From the NCBI GenBank assembly GCA_036566745.1, contig DATCVR010000287.1, positions 24,027 to 88,026 on the forward strand: a stretch of 64,000 nt of DNA, read 5' to 3'. Numbering within the stretch: position 1 is the first letter of the stretch; every line of letters starts with the position of its first letter. Shown here one piece after another: positions 33,820 through 42,088 of the stretch. The notes under the pieces are model-generated. The model searched no databases and was not told the origin of the DNA. It saw only the letters and a program-made list of their open reading frames with translations. Made by a program: the position numbers and the translations under genes. This stretch comes from DATCVR01 sp036566745 (GTDB lineage: Bacteria; Actinomycetota; Actinomycetes; Jiangellales; Jiangellaceae).

Positions 33820-34671
33820 TCAGCTCGGCGCGAGGGCGTGGCTCAGGTGGGTCAGGACGGGCGAGCAGCCGGCGTCGATCTTGACGGTGGCCAGGTCGTC
33901 GCCCCTGGTCACACCCCGATTGACGATCACGACGGGCCGATCGGTCCGGTGGGCGTGGCGCACGAACCGTAGCCCGGACATGACGGTGAGCGACGAGCCC
34001 GCGACGAGCAGTGCGTGGGCGGAGTCGACCATCGCGAACGCCGCCTCGACGCGCTCTCTGGGCACGTTCTCGCCGAAGTAGACGATGTCCGGCTTGAGCA
34101 TGCCGCCGCACACCGCACAGTCGGCCACCCGGAAGTGCGCCGTGGACTCGATCACCGCGTCGGCGTCGGGGGCGATCTCGGCGTCGGCGACCTCGTCGGC
34201 GAAATCGGGATTCAGCTCGATCAAGCGCGCGGCCATGGCGTCACGAGAGATCACCCGGTGACAGTCGAGGCAGGTCACGCGGTCGTAGCGCCCGTGGAGG
34301 TCGATGACGTTCCGGCTGCCGGCGGCTTCGTGCAAGGTGTCGACGTTCTGCGTGATGACGCCGCCCAGCACGCCGTCATCCTCCATCCGTCGGAGCGCGG
34401 CGTGGCCGGCGTTGGGGCGGGTGCGGTGGACGTGTCGCCAGCCGACGTGGTTGCGGGCCCAGTAGTGCTGGCGGAACGCTGCGTCGCCCACGAACTGCTG
34501 GAACGTCATCGGGGTGCGCGGCGGGGAATCGGGGCCGCGGTAGTCGGGGATGCCGGAGTCGGTGGAGATGCCGGCGCCGGTCAGGGCGACCAGCCGGCGT
34601 CCGGCCAGGAGTTCGACGGCCTCGGCCACCGTGCGCGCGGTCGGCGCATCGAGGGTCAGGGCGTCGGGCAC
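33820..34671 (-). CDS. Sirtuin (Sir2-family NAD-dependent protein deacylase)
   Basis: A 283-aa sirtuin with all main motifs: 'LTGAGISTDSGIPDYRGPD' (NAD binding, about 30-48), 'TQNVDTLHEAAGS' and the catalytic His in 'VIDLHGRYDRVTC', a zinc ribbon ('CLDCHR', then 'CAVCGG' about 50 residues later), 'KPDIVYFGENVP' and 'AGSSLTV'. It removes acyl groups from lysines using NAD. The GTG start has TAGGCT seven bases upstream, so it may be leaderless. Its gene begins 10 bases after nrtR ends, on the same strand, so read-through is likely, and the cluster as a whole concerns NAD. Confidence 0.93.
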   Translation of the reverse strand: MPDALTLDAPTARTVAEAVELLAGRRLVALTGAGISTDSGIPDYRGPDSPPRTPMTFQQFVGDAAFRQHYWARNHVGWRHVHRTRPNAGHAALRRMEDDGVLGGVITQNVDTLHEAAGSRNVIDLHGRYDRVTCLDCHRVISRDAMAARLIELNPDFADEVADAEIAPDADAVIESTAHFRVADCAVCGGMLKPDIVYFGENVPRERVEAAFAMVDSAHALLVAGSSLTVMSGLRFVRHAHRTDRPVVIVNRGVTRGDDLATVKIDAGCSPVLTHLSHALAPS

Positions 34672-34681
34672 GCCTTCGAGC

Positions 34682-35407
34682 CTATGTCAGCTGCGCAGGG
34701 CCGGCGTCGGGCTCGCGCAGGATCGGAGGATTCAGCAGGCCGGCGGAGCCTGCGCGATACAGCGTGGCCGGCCGGCCGCCCCCTCGGTTCGTCGCCCGGT
34801 CCGTCGGGGTGAGGAAGCCGGGCGTGCGGGTGAGCTTGCGGTGGAAATTCCGCGGATCGATCGGGGCACCCCAGACGGCCTCGTACACGCCGCGCAGCTC
34901 GGCGACGGTGAACTCCTCAGGGAGAAAAGCCGTCGCGAGCGAGCTGTACTCCAGCTTGGCGCGGGCACGTTCGACCCCATCGGCCAGGATCTTCGCGTGG
35001 TCGAAGGCGAGGTCCACCGATCCGCCCTCCACCGCCGAGAGCGGCACGATCGTGCTCGCTGCGGCGTCGGTGCCTGCGCGCGGCTCGGGCAGATCAGGCA
35101 CGAGGCCGAGGTGAGCCACGGACACCACACGCATGCGGGGATCGCGATGTGGCGCTCCGTAGGTGGCCAGCTGTTCGAGGTGGCCGCGGGACTGGACGAT
35201 GCCCGTCTCCTCCGCCAGCTCGCGGATCGCCGCATCCGCGAGATCTTCAGCTGGCCGCACGAATCCTCCGGGTAGTGCCAGACACCCACGGAACGGATCC
35301 TCACCGCGCTCGACCAGCAGCACATGGAGCGCGCCGGCCCGGACCGTGAGCACCACGAGGTCGACCGTCACCGCGAACGACGGGTGCTGCGATCTTCGAT
35401 CGGCCAT
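34682..35407 (-). CDS. nrtR: NrtR-type regulator: Nudix domain plus winged helix
   Basis: A 241-aa protein. Residues 8-140 form a Nudix domain with a complete box (G-x5-E-x7-RELAEETGI; 'RPAEDLADAAIRELAEETGI'), and 155-230 a winged helix ('EFTVAELRGVYEAVWGAPID', 'RNFHRKLTRTPGFL'). NrtR proteins repress NAD-metabolism genes and respond to ADP-ribose or related NAD breakdown products; an intact Nudix box means hydrolysis is possible, unlike in some relatives. The ATG has TAGAGT six bases upstream (leaderless). It is divergent from the SPFH and NAD-kinase-like genes with a palindromic region between them. Confidence 0.88.
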   Translation of the reverse strand: MADRRSQHPSFAVTVDLVVLTVRAGALHVLLVERGEDPFRGCLALPGGFVRPAEDLADAAIRELAEETGIVQSRGHLEQLATYGAPHRDPRMRVVSVAHLGLVPDLPEPRAGTDAAASTIVPLSAVEGGSVDLAFDHAKILADGVERARAKLEYSSLATAFLPEEFTVAELRGVYEAVWGAPIDPRNFHRKLTRTPGFLTPTDRATNRGGGRPATLYRAGSAGLLNPPILREPDAGPAQLT

Positions 35408-35430
35408 GACCGAACTCTATCTCGTCACCT

Positions 35431-35472
35431 TGACGATTATCGGGGATCGTGTTTATCGTCAGTTCGACGATA
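35431..35472. promoter_or_regulatory. NrtR operator candidate
   Basis: TATCGTC-AGTTC-GACGATA (35454-35472) is a 19-base palindrome with perfect 7-base arms. TGACGATTAT at 35431-35440 adds a third half-site, facing the second. The region separates nrtR from the divergent SPFH gene; the third half-site is next to the nrtR promoter and the full palindrome lies 22 bases before the SPFH start. Confidence 0.6.
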
Positions 35473-35494
35473 TTTATGACGAGAGGTGGCCGAC

Positions 35495-36493
35495 ATGGTC
35501 GAGATCCGGAGCTACGGCGTCGTCCGACACCTTCGGGGGACGCCGACCGGGTACGTGCTCCACGAGCGGGCTGGGCGAGTCGTCCACGAGGGCACCAGTC
35601 AGTCGTTCTGGTTCCGTCCGCTCGCTGCCGTGCTCAGTGAGGTGCCGGTCGACGACCGCGAGCTGCCCCTGCTCTTCCACGTTCGTACGGTCGACTTCCA
35701 GGACATCACCGTCCAGGCGACGATCACTTTCCGGTTCGACGAGCCGAAACTGGCAGCTACGCGCATCGACTTCTCTATCGATCCCACCACTGGCCTGTGG
35801 CGCGCCGCGCCTCTCGATCAGGCGGCCCAGCTGCTGACCGAACTCGCGCAACAGCACGCTGCGGATCTGTTCGTGGGTCTGTTGCTGAACGATGCGCTGA
35901 TCCGTGGTGTCACTGTGGCACGCGAACGGATGCAAGCCGGGCTCGGCGCCGACGACCGGGTGCGCGCCACGGGCATCACCGTGATCGGGCTGCGCGTCAT
36001 CGCGGTTCGGCCCGAGTCGGACGTCGAGCGCGCCCTCCAGACGCCGACCCGCGAACTCGTCCAGCAGGAAGCTGACAGGGCCACGTACGAGCGTCGAGCG
36101 CGTGCGGTCGAGCGCGAACGAGCCATCAGCGAGAACGAACTGCAGTCGAAGATCGAACTGGCGGTGAGAGAGGAACGGCTGGTCCGGCAGAAGGGTGCGA
36201 ACGAGCGGAGGCGATCCACCGAGGAGGCGGCCGCCGCCAGGATCAACGTCGAAGCCGCGGCGGAGCACACCCGCATCGAGGGGGAAGCCGCCGCTGGTCG
36301 CATCCGGGTGGTCGGGTTGGCCGAGGCCGACGCGGAGGCGGCTCGGATGGCCGTCGTGGCCGACCTCGACCAGCGGGTCCTGGTCGCGCTCGCCGTTCGT
36401 GACCTGGCTGGTCAGATGCCCGCGATCGGGACGCTGAACCTCACTCCGGACCTCGTGACGACCGCGCTGACCGCGCTCGTCGCGAAGGCGTGA
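35495..36493 (+). CDS. SPFH/band-7 domain protein
   Basis: A 332-aa protein with an SPFH domain at about 15-190 ('LLFHVRTVDFQDITVQATIT', 'GVTVARERMQAGLGADDRVR', 'GITVIGLRVIAVRPESDVER') and a long coiled-coil helix (about 190-290; Glu/Arg/Ala-rich) as in stomatin and flotillin relatives. There is no obvious N-terminal membrane segment, unlike most of the family, so membrane contact is uncertain. The gene for an NAD-kinase-like protein follows 6 bases later, so they form an operon behind the NrtR operator. ATG at 35495 has GAGAGG eight bases before it; GTG at 35486 is an alternative. Confidence 0.82.
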   Translation: MVEIRSYGVVRHLRGTPTGYVLHERAGRVVHEGTSQSFWFRPLAAVLSEVPVDDRELPLLFHVRTVDFQDITVQATITFRFDEPKLAATRIDFSIDPTTGLWRAAPLDQAAQLLTELAQQHAADLFVGLLLNDALIRGVTVARERMQAGLGADDRVRATGITVIGLRVIAVRPESDVERALQTPTRELVQQEADRATYERRARAVERERAISENELQSKIELAVREERLVRQKGANERRRSTEEAAAARINVEAAAEHTRIEGEAAAGRIRVVGLAEADAEAARMAVVADLDQRVLVALAVRDLAGQMPAIGTLNLTPDLVTTALTALVAKA

Positions 36494-36499
36494 TCGGCA

Positions 36500-37468
36500 G
36501 TGCTCGCGCCACGGGTGGTGGTCATCCACCGCAGAACCGAACTCGACGAGCTGGTCGACCGACACGGCACGCGGGGTCAGGCAGCGTTCTTTCTCCGCAG
36601 CCGGGGGCGCGACCTGACCGAGGTCCAGTCGCGCCACGACGCGAACCTGGCCGCGCTGCGGGACGCGTCCGCGGCCATCCCGTCCGAATGGCGGCGCGGC
36701 CACGTCGAGCGCGCCGATCTCGACCGGTTCCTGTTCGAACCCGAGGACATCGTCCTCGTCGTGGGTCAGGACGGGCTGGTGGCCAACGTCGCGAAGTACC
36801 TCTCCGGCCAGCTGGTGATCGGTGTCGACCCAGAGCCGGAACGCAACCCCGGGGTGCTCGTCCGGCACCAGGCGACCGAGACACTGGGCCTGCTCGCCTC
36901 CATTGGCGACGGACGAGCCGACATCGAGTCGCGCACGATGGTCGTCGCATCGGTCGACGACGGGCAGACCCTGCTGGCGCTGAACGAGGTCTATCTGGGG
37001 CACCCCACCCATCAGTCCGCGCGTTATCGCCTCGTCGAACCCGCCGAGGAGCGACAGTCGTCGTCGGGTCTCATCGTCACCAGCGGCACCGGGGCGACCG
37101 GGTGGTGCGCGTCGATCGTCCGCGAGCGGAGCAGCCGGCTCCGGTTGCCGCGGCCGGACGACCCGGCCCTCGCCTGGTTCGTACGCGAAGCCTGGCCCTC
37201 GCCAGCCACAGGGGTGAGCCACACCGAGGGCCTGCTCGAGCTGGGCAGCAGGCTCGTCGTGGTCGTCGAGGCGGATGGCCTCACCGCGTTCGGCGACGGG
37301 CTTGAAGGGGATCGGCTCGTGGTCAGCTGGGGTCAGGAGGTGCGCATCGAGATCGCCGAACAGCGCCTGCACGTCGTGACGGGCCGACAACCGTCTGGCG
37401 ACTCGCCGGAACGGGCGACGGCCCGCACTCGCGAACGAGTACGGGCCGTCGGAGGTGGTGCTCGGTGA
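36500..37468 (+). CDS. NAD-kinase-like protein
   Basis: A 322-aa protein with the inorganic-polyphosphate/ATP-NAD kinase fold. The family motif GGDG appears as 'VVGQDGLVANVAKYL' (about 90-104), with Gln for the first Gly partner; 'GVDPEPERN' follows. The later motif 'SSGLIVTSGTGATGWCASI' matches the conserved 'dGlivsTPtGSTAY', with Ser-Gly for Thr-Pro. It should bind NAD or a related nucleotide, but kinase activity is not assured. Adjacent and co-oriented with the SPFH gene, in a locus ruled by NrtR. A GTG start at 36500 follows the SPFH stop; there is no good ribosome site. A hairpin lies within its 3' end. Confidence 0.78.
   Translation: MLAPRVVVIHRRTELDELVDRHGTRGQAAFFLRSRGRDLTEVQSRHDANLAALRDASAAIPSEWRRGHVERADLDRFLFEPEDIVLVVGQDGLVANVAKYLSGQLVIGVDPEPERNPGVLVRHQATETLGLLASIGDGRADIESRTMVVASVDDGQTLLALNEVYLGHPTHQSARYRLVEPAEERQSSSGLIVTSGTGATGWCASIVRERSSRLRLPRPDDPALAWFVREAWPSPATGVSHTEGLLELGSRLVVVVEADGLTAFGDGLEGDRLVVSWGQEVRIEIAEQRLHVVTGRQPSGDSPERATARTRERVRAVGGGAR
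37416..37451 (+). terminator. Hairpin at the end of the NAD-kinase-like gene
   Basis: Stem CGACGGCCCG/CGGGCCGTCG, one mismatch, inner stem ACTCG/CGAGT, tetraloop CGAA. It lies inside the last codons of the gene, 27 bases from the stop of the convergent MFS gene, and may terminate both. Confidence 0.6.
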
Positions 37469-37477
37469 GCGACCAGG

Positions 37478-39031
37478 TCAGCCGAGGTGAGCGGCCGGCT
37501 GGTCCTCGGCGTCGGGCGACTGCTTCGGAGCGTTGACGGCGACCACCGTGACGACCATCGCGGCGATCATCATGAACGCGGCGACCAGGAACGCGTTCGT
37601 GTAACCGTCGGTGACTGCCCCGATCACCTGAGGCATGACCGACGGGTCGGGCGGAGCGTGGCCGGCCGCAGCGCCCTGGGCGATCTCGGCAGCGCCCTGG
37701 AAGGCGTTGTTCGTGGCATTCGCCGCGATCGTCGCGAGCGCGGCCAGCCCGAGCGAGCCACCCACCTGCTGCATGGTGTTGAGCACGGCCGAGGCGATAC
37801 CGGCCTCGTGCCGCTCGACGCCCGCCACTGCCGTGAGCGTCATGGGCACGAAGACCAGGCCCATGCCGATCGAGATGAAGATCATCGGCACCAGGAGGTC
37901 AGGCCAGTACGCCGATGTGGGCTCGAGCTGGGAGAACATGAACATGCCCACGGTGGCCAACGCCAGACCGCTTCCGGCGAGGACTCGCGGCGCGAGGCGC
38001 TGGGCGAGCTGGCTGGCCAGGCCCGCGCCGAACACGATGCCCACCGTGAACGGCATGAACGCCAGGCCCGCCTTGACCGGGCTGTACTGCAGGATGCCCT
38101 GGACGAACAGCGAGATGAAGTAGAACTGGCTGAACAGCGCGGCACCCACGAGGAGCATCACGACGTACGAGCCCGAGCGGTTGCGGTTGGCGAACAGGTG
38201 CAGCGGCATGATCGGGTGGACGTGGCGACGCTCGATGAGGACGAACCCCACGAGCAGCACGACGGCGATGACGAAGCAGCTGATCGTGCCGGTGTCGTCC
38301 CAGCCGTGCTCCGGGTTGGCGGCGCGGGTGATGCCGTAGACCAGCGAGGTCAGGCCCACCGTGCCTACCAGGGCACCGAGGTAGTCGATCTTGCCGGTCT
38401 CGGGCTCGGACTCGCCGAGCACACGCGGCGCGGCGAACGCGAGCAACAGGCCGATCGGGACGTTCACGAAGAAGACCCAGCGCCAGTCGAGGTAGTCGGT
38501 GAGCAGGCCACCGGCGATGAGGCCGACGGCAGCGCCCGCGCCCGACATGGCAGCGTAGATGGCGAAGGCACGGTTACGCGGCTGGCCTTCGGGGAACGTG
38601 GTCGTGATCAGCGCGAGGGCCGTGGGGGCCGCGACGGCAGCGCCGACACCCTGGAGCACGCGAGCCCCGATGAGGAACGCTTCGGACGTGGCCAGCCCGC
38701 ACAGGAGCGAGGCCACCGTGAACAACAGGATGCCGAAGACGAAGACGCGCCGGCGGCCGAACAGGTCGCCCGCGCGGCCGCCCAGCAGGAGCAGGCCTCC
38801 GAAGGCGAGCGTGTACCCGTTGATGACCCAGGTGAGGTTCGCCGGAGTGAAGTCGAGGGCTTCCTGGATTCGCGGCAGCGCGATGTTCACGATCGATCCG
38901 TCGAGCACGATCATGAGCTGGGCCGTGGCGATGACCAGGAGCGCGATCCCGAGGTGGCGGTGACCGTGGTCTGGCTGGCTGGGCTGCGGTCCCGGGGTTA
39001 CCGAGTCGCCGATCCCGGTGGACGTGGACAT
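37478..39031 (-). CDS. MFS drug exporter, DHA2 (EmrB/QacA) family
   Basis: A 517-aa transporter with 14 predicted helices. Helix 1 ends 'MIVLDGSIVNIALPRIQEAL', a hallmark of EmrB-type exporters with the membrane-buried Asp; motif A is 'GGRAGDLFGRRRVFVFG', and motif C 'GLIAGGLLTDYLDWRWVFFV'. Proton-driven multidrug export is the family role. ATG at 39031 follows GGAGACTCCGC; the GTG at 39058 has none. No regulator is next to it: the upstream region of about 300 bases is AT-richer near 39200-39290 and may hold its promoter. It converges with the NAD-kinase-like gene. Confidence 0.92.
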   Translation of the reverse strand: MSTSTGIGDSVTPGPQPSQPDHGHRHLGIALLVIATAQLMIVLDGSIVNIALPRIQEALDFTPANLTWVINGYTLAFGGLLLLGGRAGDLFGRRRVFVFGILLFTVASLLCGLATSEAFLIGARVLQGVGAAVAAPTALALITTTFPEGQPRNRAFAIYAAMSGAGAAVGLIAGGLLTDYLDWRWVFFVNVPIGLLLAFAAPRVLGESEPETGKIDYLGALVGTVGLTSLVYGITRAANPEHGWDDTGTISCFVIAVVLLVGFVLIERRHVHPIMPLHLFANRNRSGSYVVMLLVGAALFSQFYFISLFVQGILQYSPVKAGLAFMPFTVGIVFGAGLASQLAQRLAPRVLAGSGLALATVGMFMFSQLEPTSAYWPDLLVPMIFISIGMGLVFVPMTLTAVAGVERHEAGIASAVLNTMQQVGGSLGLAALATIAANATNNAFQGAAEIAQGAAAGHAPPDPSVMPQVIGAVTDGYTNAFLVAAFMMIAAMVVTVVAVNAPKQSPDAEDQPAAHLG

Positions 39032-39347
39032 GCGGAGTCTCCGTTCCGACTCGAGCACGAGCGGTTCGGCCAGCCACGAGGGCTGGCGGGAGTGTCAGGA
39101 ATTCGTGTGTTCAGGCGAGGGCGAGCGCCGCTGGAACGCGCTGCCGTGGGTGGACGTGGGCCACGATATCGATGAGCTCCCCCTGGGGCCGAGCGAATTA
39201 ATCCGGTGTTCACCGATAGCCAACTTCGTACGACTCCGACCGAATTCCCATGACTTTGGGAAGTTGTCAACGTCAGCTAACTCCCGGGCGGAAGGCCGTC
39301 AACTGCGAGGACGTCCGAGTGTCCGACCCGGGCCGTACGCTTCTGAT
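39032..39347. other. Intergenic region between divergent MFS and YbaK genes
   Basis: The minus-strand side holds a consensus TTGACA (39263-39268) and a weaker pair TTGGCT / TAATTC 17 bases apart, either of which could drive the exporter. The stretch 39196-39285 is clearly AT-richer than its surroundings. No repeat or ORF of interest. Confidence 0.3.
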
Positions 39348-39821
39348 GTGACCGAGCAGCGAGCTCTTGCCGCCATCGAGGCGGCGGGGCTACCCCACCG
39401 CGTCGTACGTCACGGACCCGCGGCCAGCCTCGCCGACGCCGCGGCCGCGCGAGGGCTGAAGCCGGCCGATGTCATCAAGACCATCGTCGTGCGCCGAGCC
39501 GACGACGACTACCTGTTCGTGCTCGTCCCCGGCGACCGCACCATCTCGTGGCCCAAGCTGCGTGCCCTGCTCGGCGTCAGCCGGCTCTCCATGCCCGACG
39601 CCGCCACCGCTCGCGACGTCACGGGGTACGAGCGCGGCACCATCACGCCCTTCGGCTCGCTGCGTCCCTGGCCGGTCATCTCCGACCAGCGGGTGCTCGG
39701 CCACGACGTCTCCATCGGCGGCGGCGCCCATGGGGTCGCGGCCACGGTCGATGGCGACGCCCTGGTCACAGCCCTGGACGCCACGGTCGCCGACGTCACC
39801 GACCCCGAGCCGACGGGCTGA
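39348..39821 (+). CDS. YbaK/EbsC-type aminoacyl-tRNA deacylase
   Basis: A 157-aa protein of the YbaK/ProX family: 'GLPHRVVRHGPAASLADAAA', 'KPADVIKTIVVRRADDDYLF' (with the conserved Lys that holds the substrate), 'VPGDRTISWPKLRALLG' and 'GYERGTITPFG' (the Gly-x3-P region). Such enzymes hydrolyse mischarged Cys-tRNA(Pro) or related tRNAs. The GTG start has TACGCT six bases upstream, so the message is probably leaderless. The aminotransferase gene starts about 50 bases after its stop. Confidence 0.87.
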   Translation: MTEQRALAAIEAAGLPHRVVRHGPAASLADAAAARGLKPADVIKTIVVRRADDDYLFVLVPGDRTISWPKLRALLGVSRLSMPDAATARDVTGYERGTITPFGSLRPWPVISDQRVLGHDVSIGGGAHGVAATVDGDALVTALDATVADVTDPEPTG

Positions 39822-39874
39822 GCGCGATGTCCGAATTGCCTGGTGAAACGGTCGCCACGGAGTACCATCCGAGC

Positions 39875-41578
39875 GTGGGGGCAATGTCATCGACGCTCCA
39901 GGACAGCGCGCTGTTGCAGCGCATCCGGGCGTCGGTCATCGGTGACGACCAGGTCATGGTCGGGCCTTACGGCGTCCGCCGGGTCACCTACGCCGACTAC
40001 ACCGCCTCCGGCCGGGCGCTCACGTTCGTCGAGGACTTCATCCGCGACGAAGTCCTGCCGCGCTACGCCAACACCCACACCGAGAGCTCCGGCACCGGCC
40101 TCCAGACCACCCGGTTGCGCGAGGACGCCCGGCGGATCATCCGCGACGCCGTCGGTGGCGACGACGACACCTGCGTGATCTTCTGCGGCTCCGGCAGCAC
40201 GGGTGCCATCGACAAGCTGATCGGGATCCTCAACCTCCGGATCCCCGGCGACCTCGATCGCCGCTACCACCTCACCGAGCAGATCCCCGCCGACGAACGC
40301 CCCGTGGTGTTCATCGGCCCGTTCGAGCACCACAGCAACGAGCTGCCGTGGCGGGAGTCCATCGCCGATGTCGTGGTGATCCCCGAGGACGCCGACGGAC
40401 ACGTCGACATCGACCGGCTCGAGCGCGAGCTGCTGGCTCATGCCCATCGGCCGGTCCGGATCGGCTCGTTCTCCGCGGCATCCAACGTCACCGGCATCGT
40501 CACCAACCACCACCGCATCAGCGCGCTGCTGCATCGCCACGGCGCCCTGTCGTTCTGGGACTTCGCGGCGGCGGCTCCCTACGTCGACGTCGAGATGAGC
40601 TCGTCCACCGACCCGCTGGCGTACAAGGACGCCGTGTTCATCTCGCCGCACAAGTTCATCGGCGGCCCAGGAACCCCAGGTGTCCTCGTGGTCCGGCGCG
40701 AGCTCGTCCACAACCGGGTGCCCACAGTTGTCGGCGGAGGCACGGTCTCGTACGTCAACCCGTCCGAGCACCGCTATCTCGAGGATCCGGTCCATCGCGA
40801 AGAGGGCGGCACTCCGGCCATCGTCGAGTCGATCCGCGCCGGCCTGGTGTTCCAGCTCAAGCAGGCCGTCGGTGTCGAGACGATCCGGGCGCGCGAAGAG
40901 GACTTCCTGCGCCGGGCGGTCGCGTCGTGGCGGGTCGACCCCAACATCGACATCCTCGGCAACGTCGACGCCGAACGCCTCTCCATCGTGTCGTTCGTCG
41001 TGCGCCGAGGCGATCGATTCCTCCACCACAACTTCGTGGTCGCGCTGCTCAACGACCTGTTCGGCATCCAGTCCCGAGGCGGCTGCTCGTGTGCGGGCCC
41101 GTACGGTCACCGGCTGCTCGGCATCGACCTCGATCGATCCCACCGGTTCGAGCACGAGATCCTGCTGGGTGACGAAGGCATCAAGCCGGGTTGGGTCCGG
41201 GTCAACTTCAACTACTTCATCTCCGAGGCCGTCTTCGACTACGTCGTCGCCGCCGTCCACCTGATCGCCGAGCACGGCTGGCGGCTCCTGGGCGACTACC
41301 GATTCGAGCCGGCCAGCGGGCTGTGGCGTCATCGCAACGGGCCGGTCGAGCCACCGCTGCGGCTCCACCAGGTGCGCTATGACGAGGTCGGCGAGCTGCA
41401 CTATCCGCGCGACCACTCCCGGGCGCCCGAGTCGATGCTCACGAGCTATCTCGACGACGCGCGGCGGATCTTCGCCGCCGCCGCGCCGCCGCCCGTCTCC
41501 GACGTTCGACCCCCGGGCGTCTCCGACGACTTCGAGAAGCTGCGCTGGTTCGAGCTCCCCGACGCCTGTATGCGTTGA
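39875..41578 (+). CDS. Class V aminotransferase (cysteine-desulfurase-like)
   Basis: A 567-aa PLP enzyme. The PLP site is 'FISPHKFIGGPGTPGVLVV' (Lys at about 254); 'FIGPFEHHSNELPWRES' and 'SFSAASNVTGIV' match the cofactor-ring His and phosphate regions of the SufS/Csd fold, and 'RGGCSCAGPYGHRLLG' carries Cys in the position of the desulfurase loop, here as C-S-C. The C-terminal 150 residues extend beyond the usual family length (about 400 aa). Substrate unknown; cysteine desulfurase or a lyase are possible. TACCAT lies six bases before the GTG at 39875, favouring a leaderless start; ATG 39827 and ATG 39884 are alternatives. Confidence 0.85.
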   Translation: MGAMSSTLQDSALLQRIRASVIGDDQVMVGPYGVRRVTYADYTASGRALTFVEDFIRDEVLPRYANTHTESSGTGLQTTRLREDARRIIRDAVGGDDDTCVIFCGSGSTGAIDKLIGILNLRIPGDLDRRYHLTEQIPADERPVVFIGPFEHHSNELPWRESIADVVVIPEDADGHVDIDRLERELLAHAHRPVRIGSFSAASNVTGIVTNHHRISALLHRHGALSFWDFAAAAPYVDVEMSSSTDPLAYKDAVFISPHKFIGGPGTPGVLVVRRELVHNRVPTVVGGGTVSYVNPSEHRYLEDPVHREEGGTPAIVESIRAGLVFQLKQAVGVETIRAREEDFLRRAVASWRVDPNIDILGNVDAERLSIVSFVVRRGDRFLHHNFVVALLNDLFGIQSRGGCSCAGPYGHRLLGIDLDRSHRFEHEILLGDEGIKPGWVRVNFNYFISEAVFDYVVAAVHLIAEHGWRLLGDYRFEPASGLWRHRNGPVEPPLRLHQVRYDEVGELHYPRDHSRAPESMLTSYLDDARRIFAAAAPPPVSDVRPPGVSDDFEKLRWFELPDACMR

Positions 41579-41594
41579 CCCGCCAGCAGGTGCC

Positions 41595-41611
41595 GTCGCC
41601 CCGCGGGCGAC
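41595..41611. terminator. Short hairpin between convergent genes
   Basis: GTCGCCC-CGC-GGGCGAC, a perfect 7-bp stem with a 3-base loop, 16 bases after the aminotransferase stop and 16 before the marR-type stop. Confidence 0.45.
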
Positions 41612-41626
41612 CGGCCGGGGCTCACC

Positions 41627-42001
41627 TCACGCGAGGCGGTCGGCCAGCACCGTGCGGTGGGTCTCGCGGGCCTCGGCGTGGCGCTCAAGGCCGGTGGGGG
41701 TGGGCTTGACGTAGATGGCCCGGCGGTCGAAGTCGCAGATGGCGCGCTCGACGAGCCCCTCGCGTTCGAGCCGGGCGACGGTGCGCGACAACGCGCTCTG
41801 GCTGAGGTACATCTCCGAGCCGAGCGTGTGCATGAGGCATTTGTCGCCGGACTCGACGAGCCGGTCGAGGGCCTCGAACTCGCTCAGTCCGATGCGGTGC
41901 GACTCCTGCAGCACGCGATCGAGCGTGCACGCGAGGTCGTTGTAGCTGGTGGACAGCGTCCGCCAGCGTGTCACCAGCTCCTGCTCGCGAGACGACGGCA
42001 T
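41627..42001 (-). CDS. MarR-family regulator
   Basis: A 124-aa winged-helix regulator: 'TLDRVLQESHRIGLSEFEAL', then 'GSEMYLSQSALSRTVARLER' (recognition helix) and 'GLVERAICDFDRRAIYVKPT' (the wing with the D-x-R-x3 pattern). It is shorter than most MarR proteins and lacks a long C-terminal dimer helix. Divergent from an MFS exporter whose promoter it very likely controls together with its own. TAAAGT seven bases before the ATG gives a leaderless start. A Cys in 'GDKCLMHT' might sense oxidation. Confidence 0.9.
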   Translation of the reverse strand: MPSSREQELVTRWRTLSTSYNDLACTLDRVLQESHRIGLSEFEALDRLVESGDKCLMHTLGSEMYLSQSALSRTVARLEREGLVERAICDFDRRAIYVKPTPTGLERHAEARETHRTVLADRLA

Positions 42002-42008
42002 GTCCGGG

Positions 42009-42080
42009 ACTTTAACATTCAGCGGCAAATGATGCAATCGCATTAAATGCTTGAACATCAGATGCACGTGCATGTAACGT
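42009..42080. promoter_or_regulatory. Divergent marR/MFS promoters with two MarR operator palindromes
   Basis: Minus strand: TTGCAT (42032-42037), 17-base spacer, TAAAGT (42009-42014), 7 bases to the regulator ATG. Plus strand: TTGAAC (42051-42056), 18-base spacer, TAACGT (42075-42080), 8 bases to the exporter GTG. ATGCAATCGCAT (42032-42043) overlaps the regulator -35; ATGCACGTGCAT (42062-42073), a perfect palindrome, fills the exporter spacer. The two sites share ATGC/GCAT arms and are 30 bases apart. Confidence 0.75.
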
Positions 42081-42088
42081 CGCCGAGC

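Noticed and set aside
35474..37390. 638-codon frame opposite the SPFH and NAD-kinase-like genes
   Set aside because: Composition is typical of antisense frames in GC-rich DNA, and the plus-strand genes have clear motifs.
39887..41416. Long frame opposite the aminotransferase
   Set aside because: Mirror frame; Val/Asp/Gly-rich with no motif, while the sense strand has a full PLP-enzyme signature.
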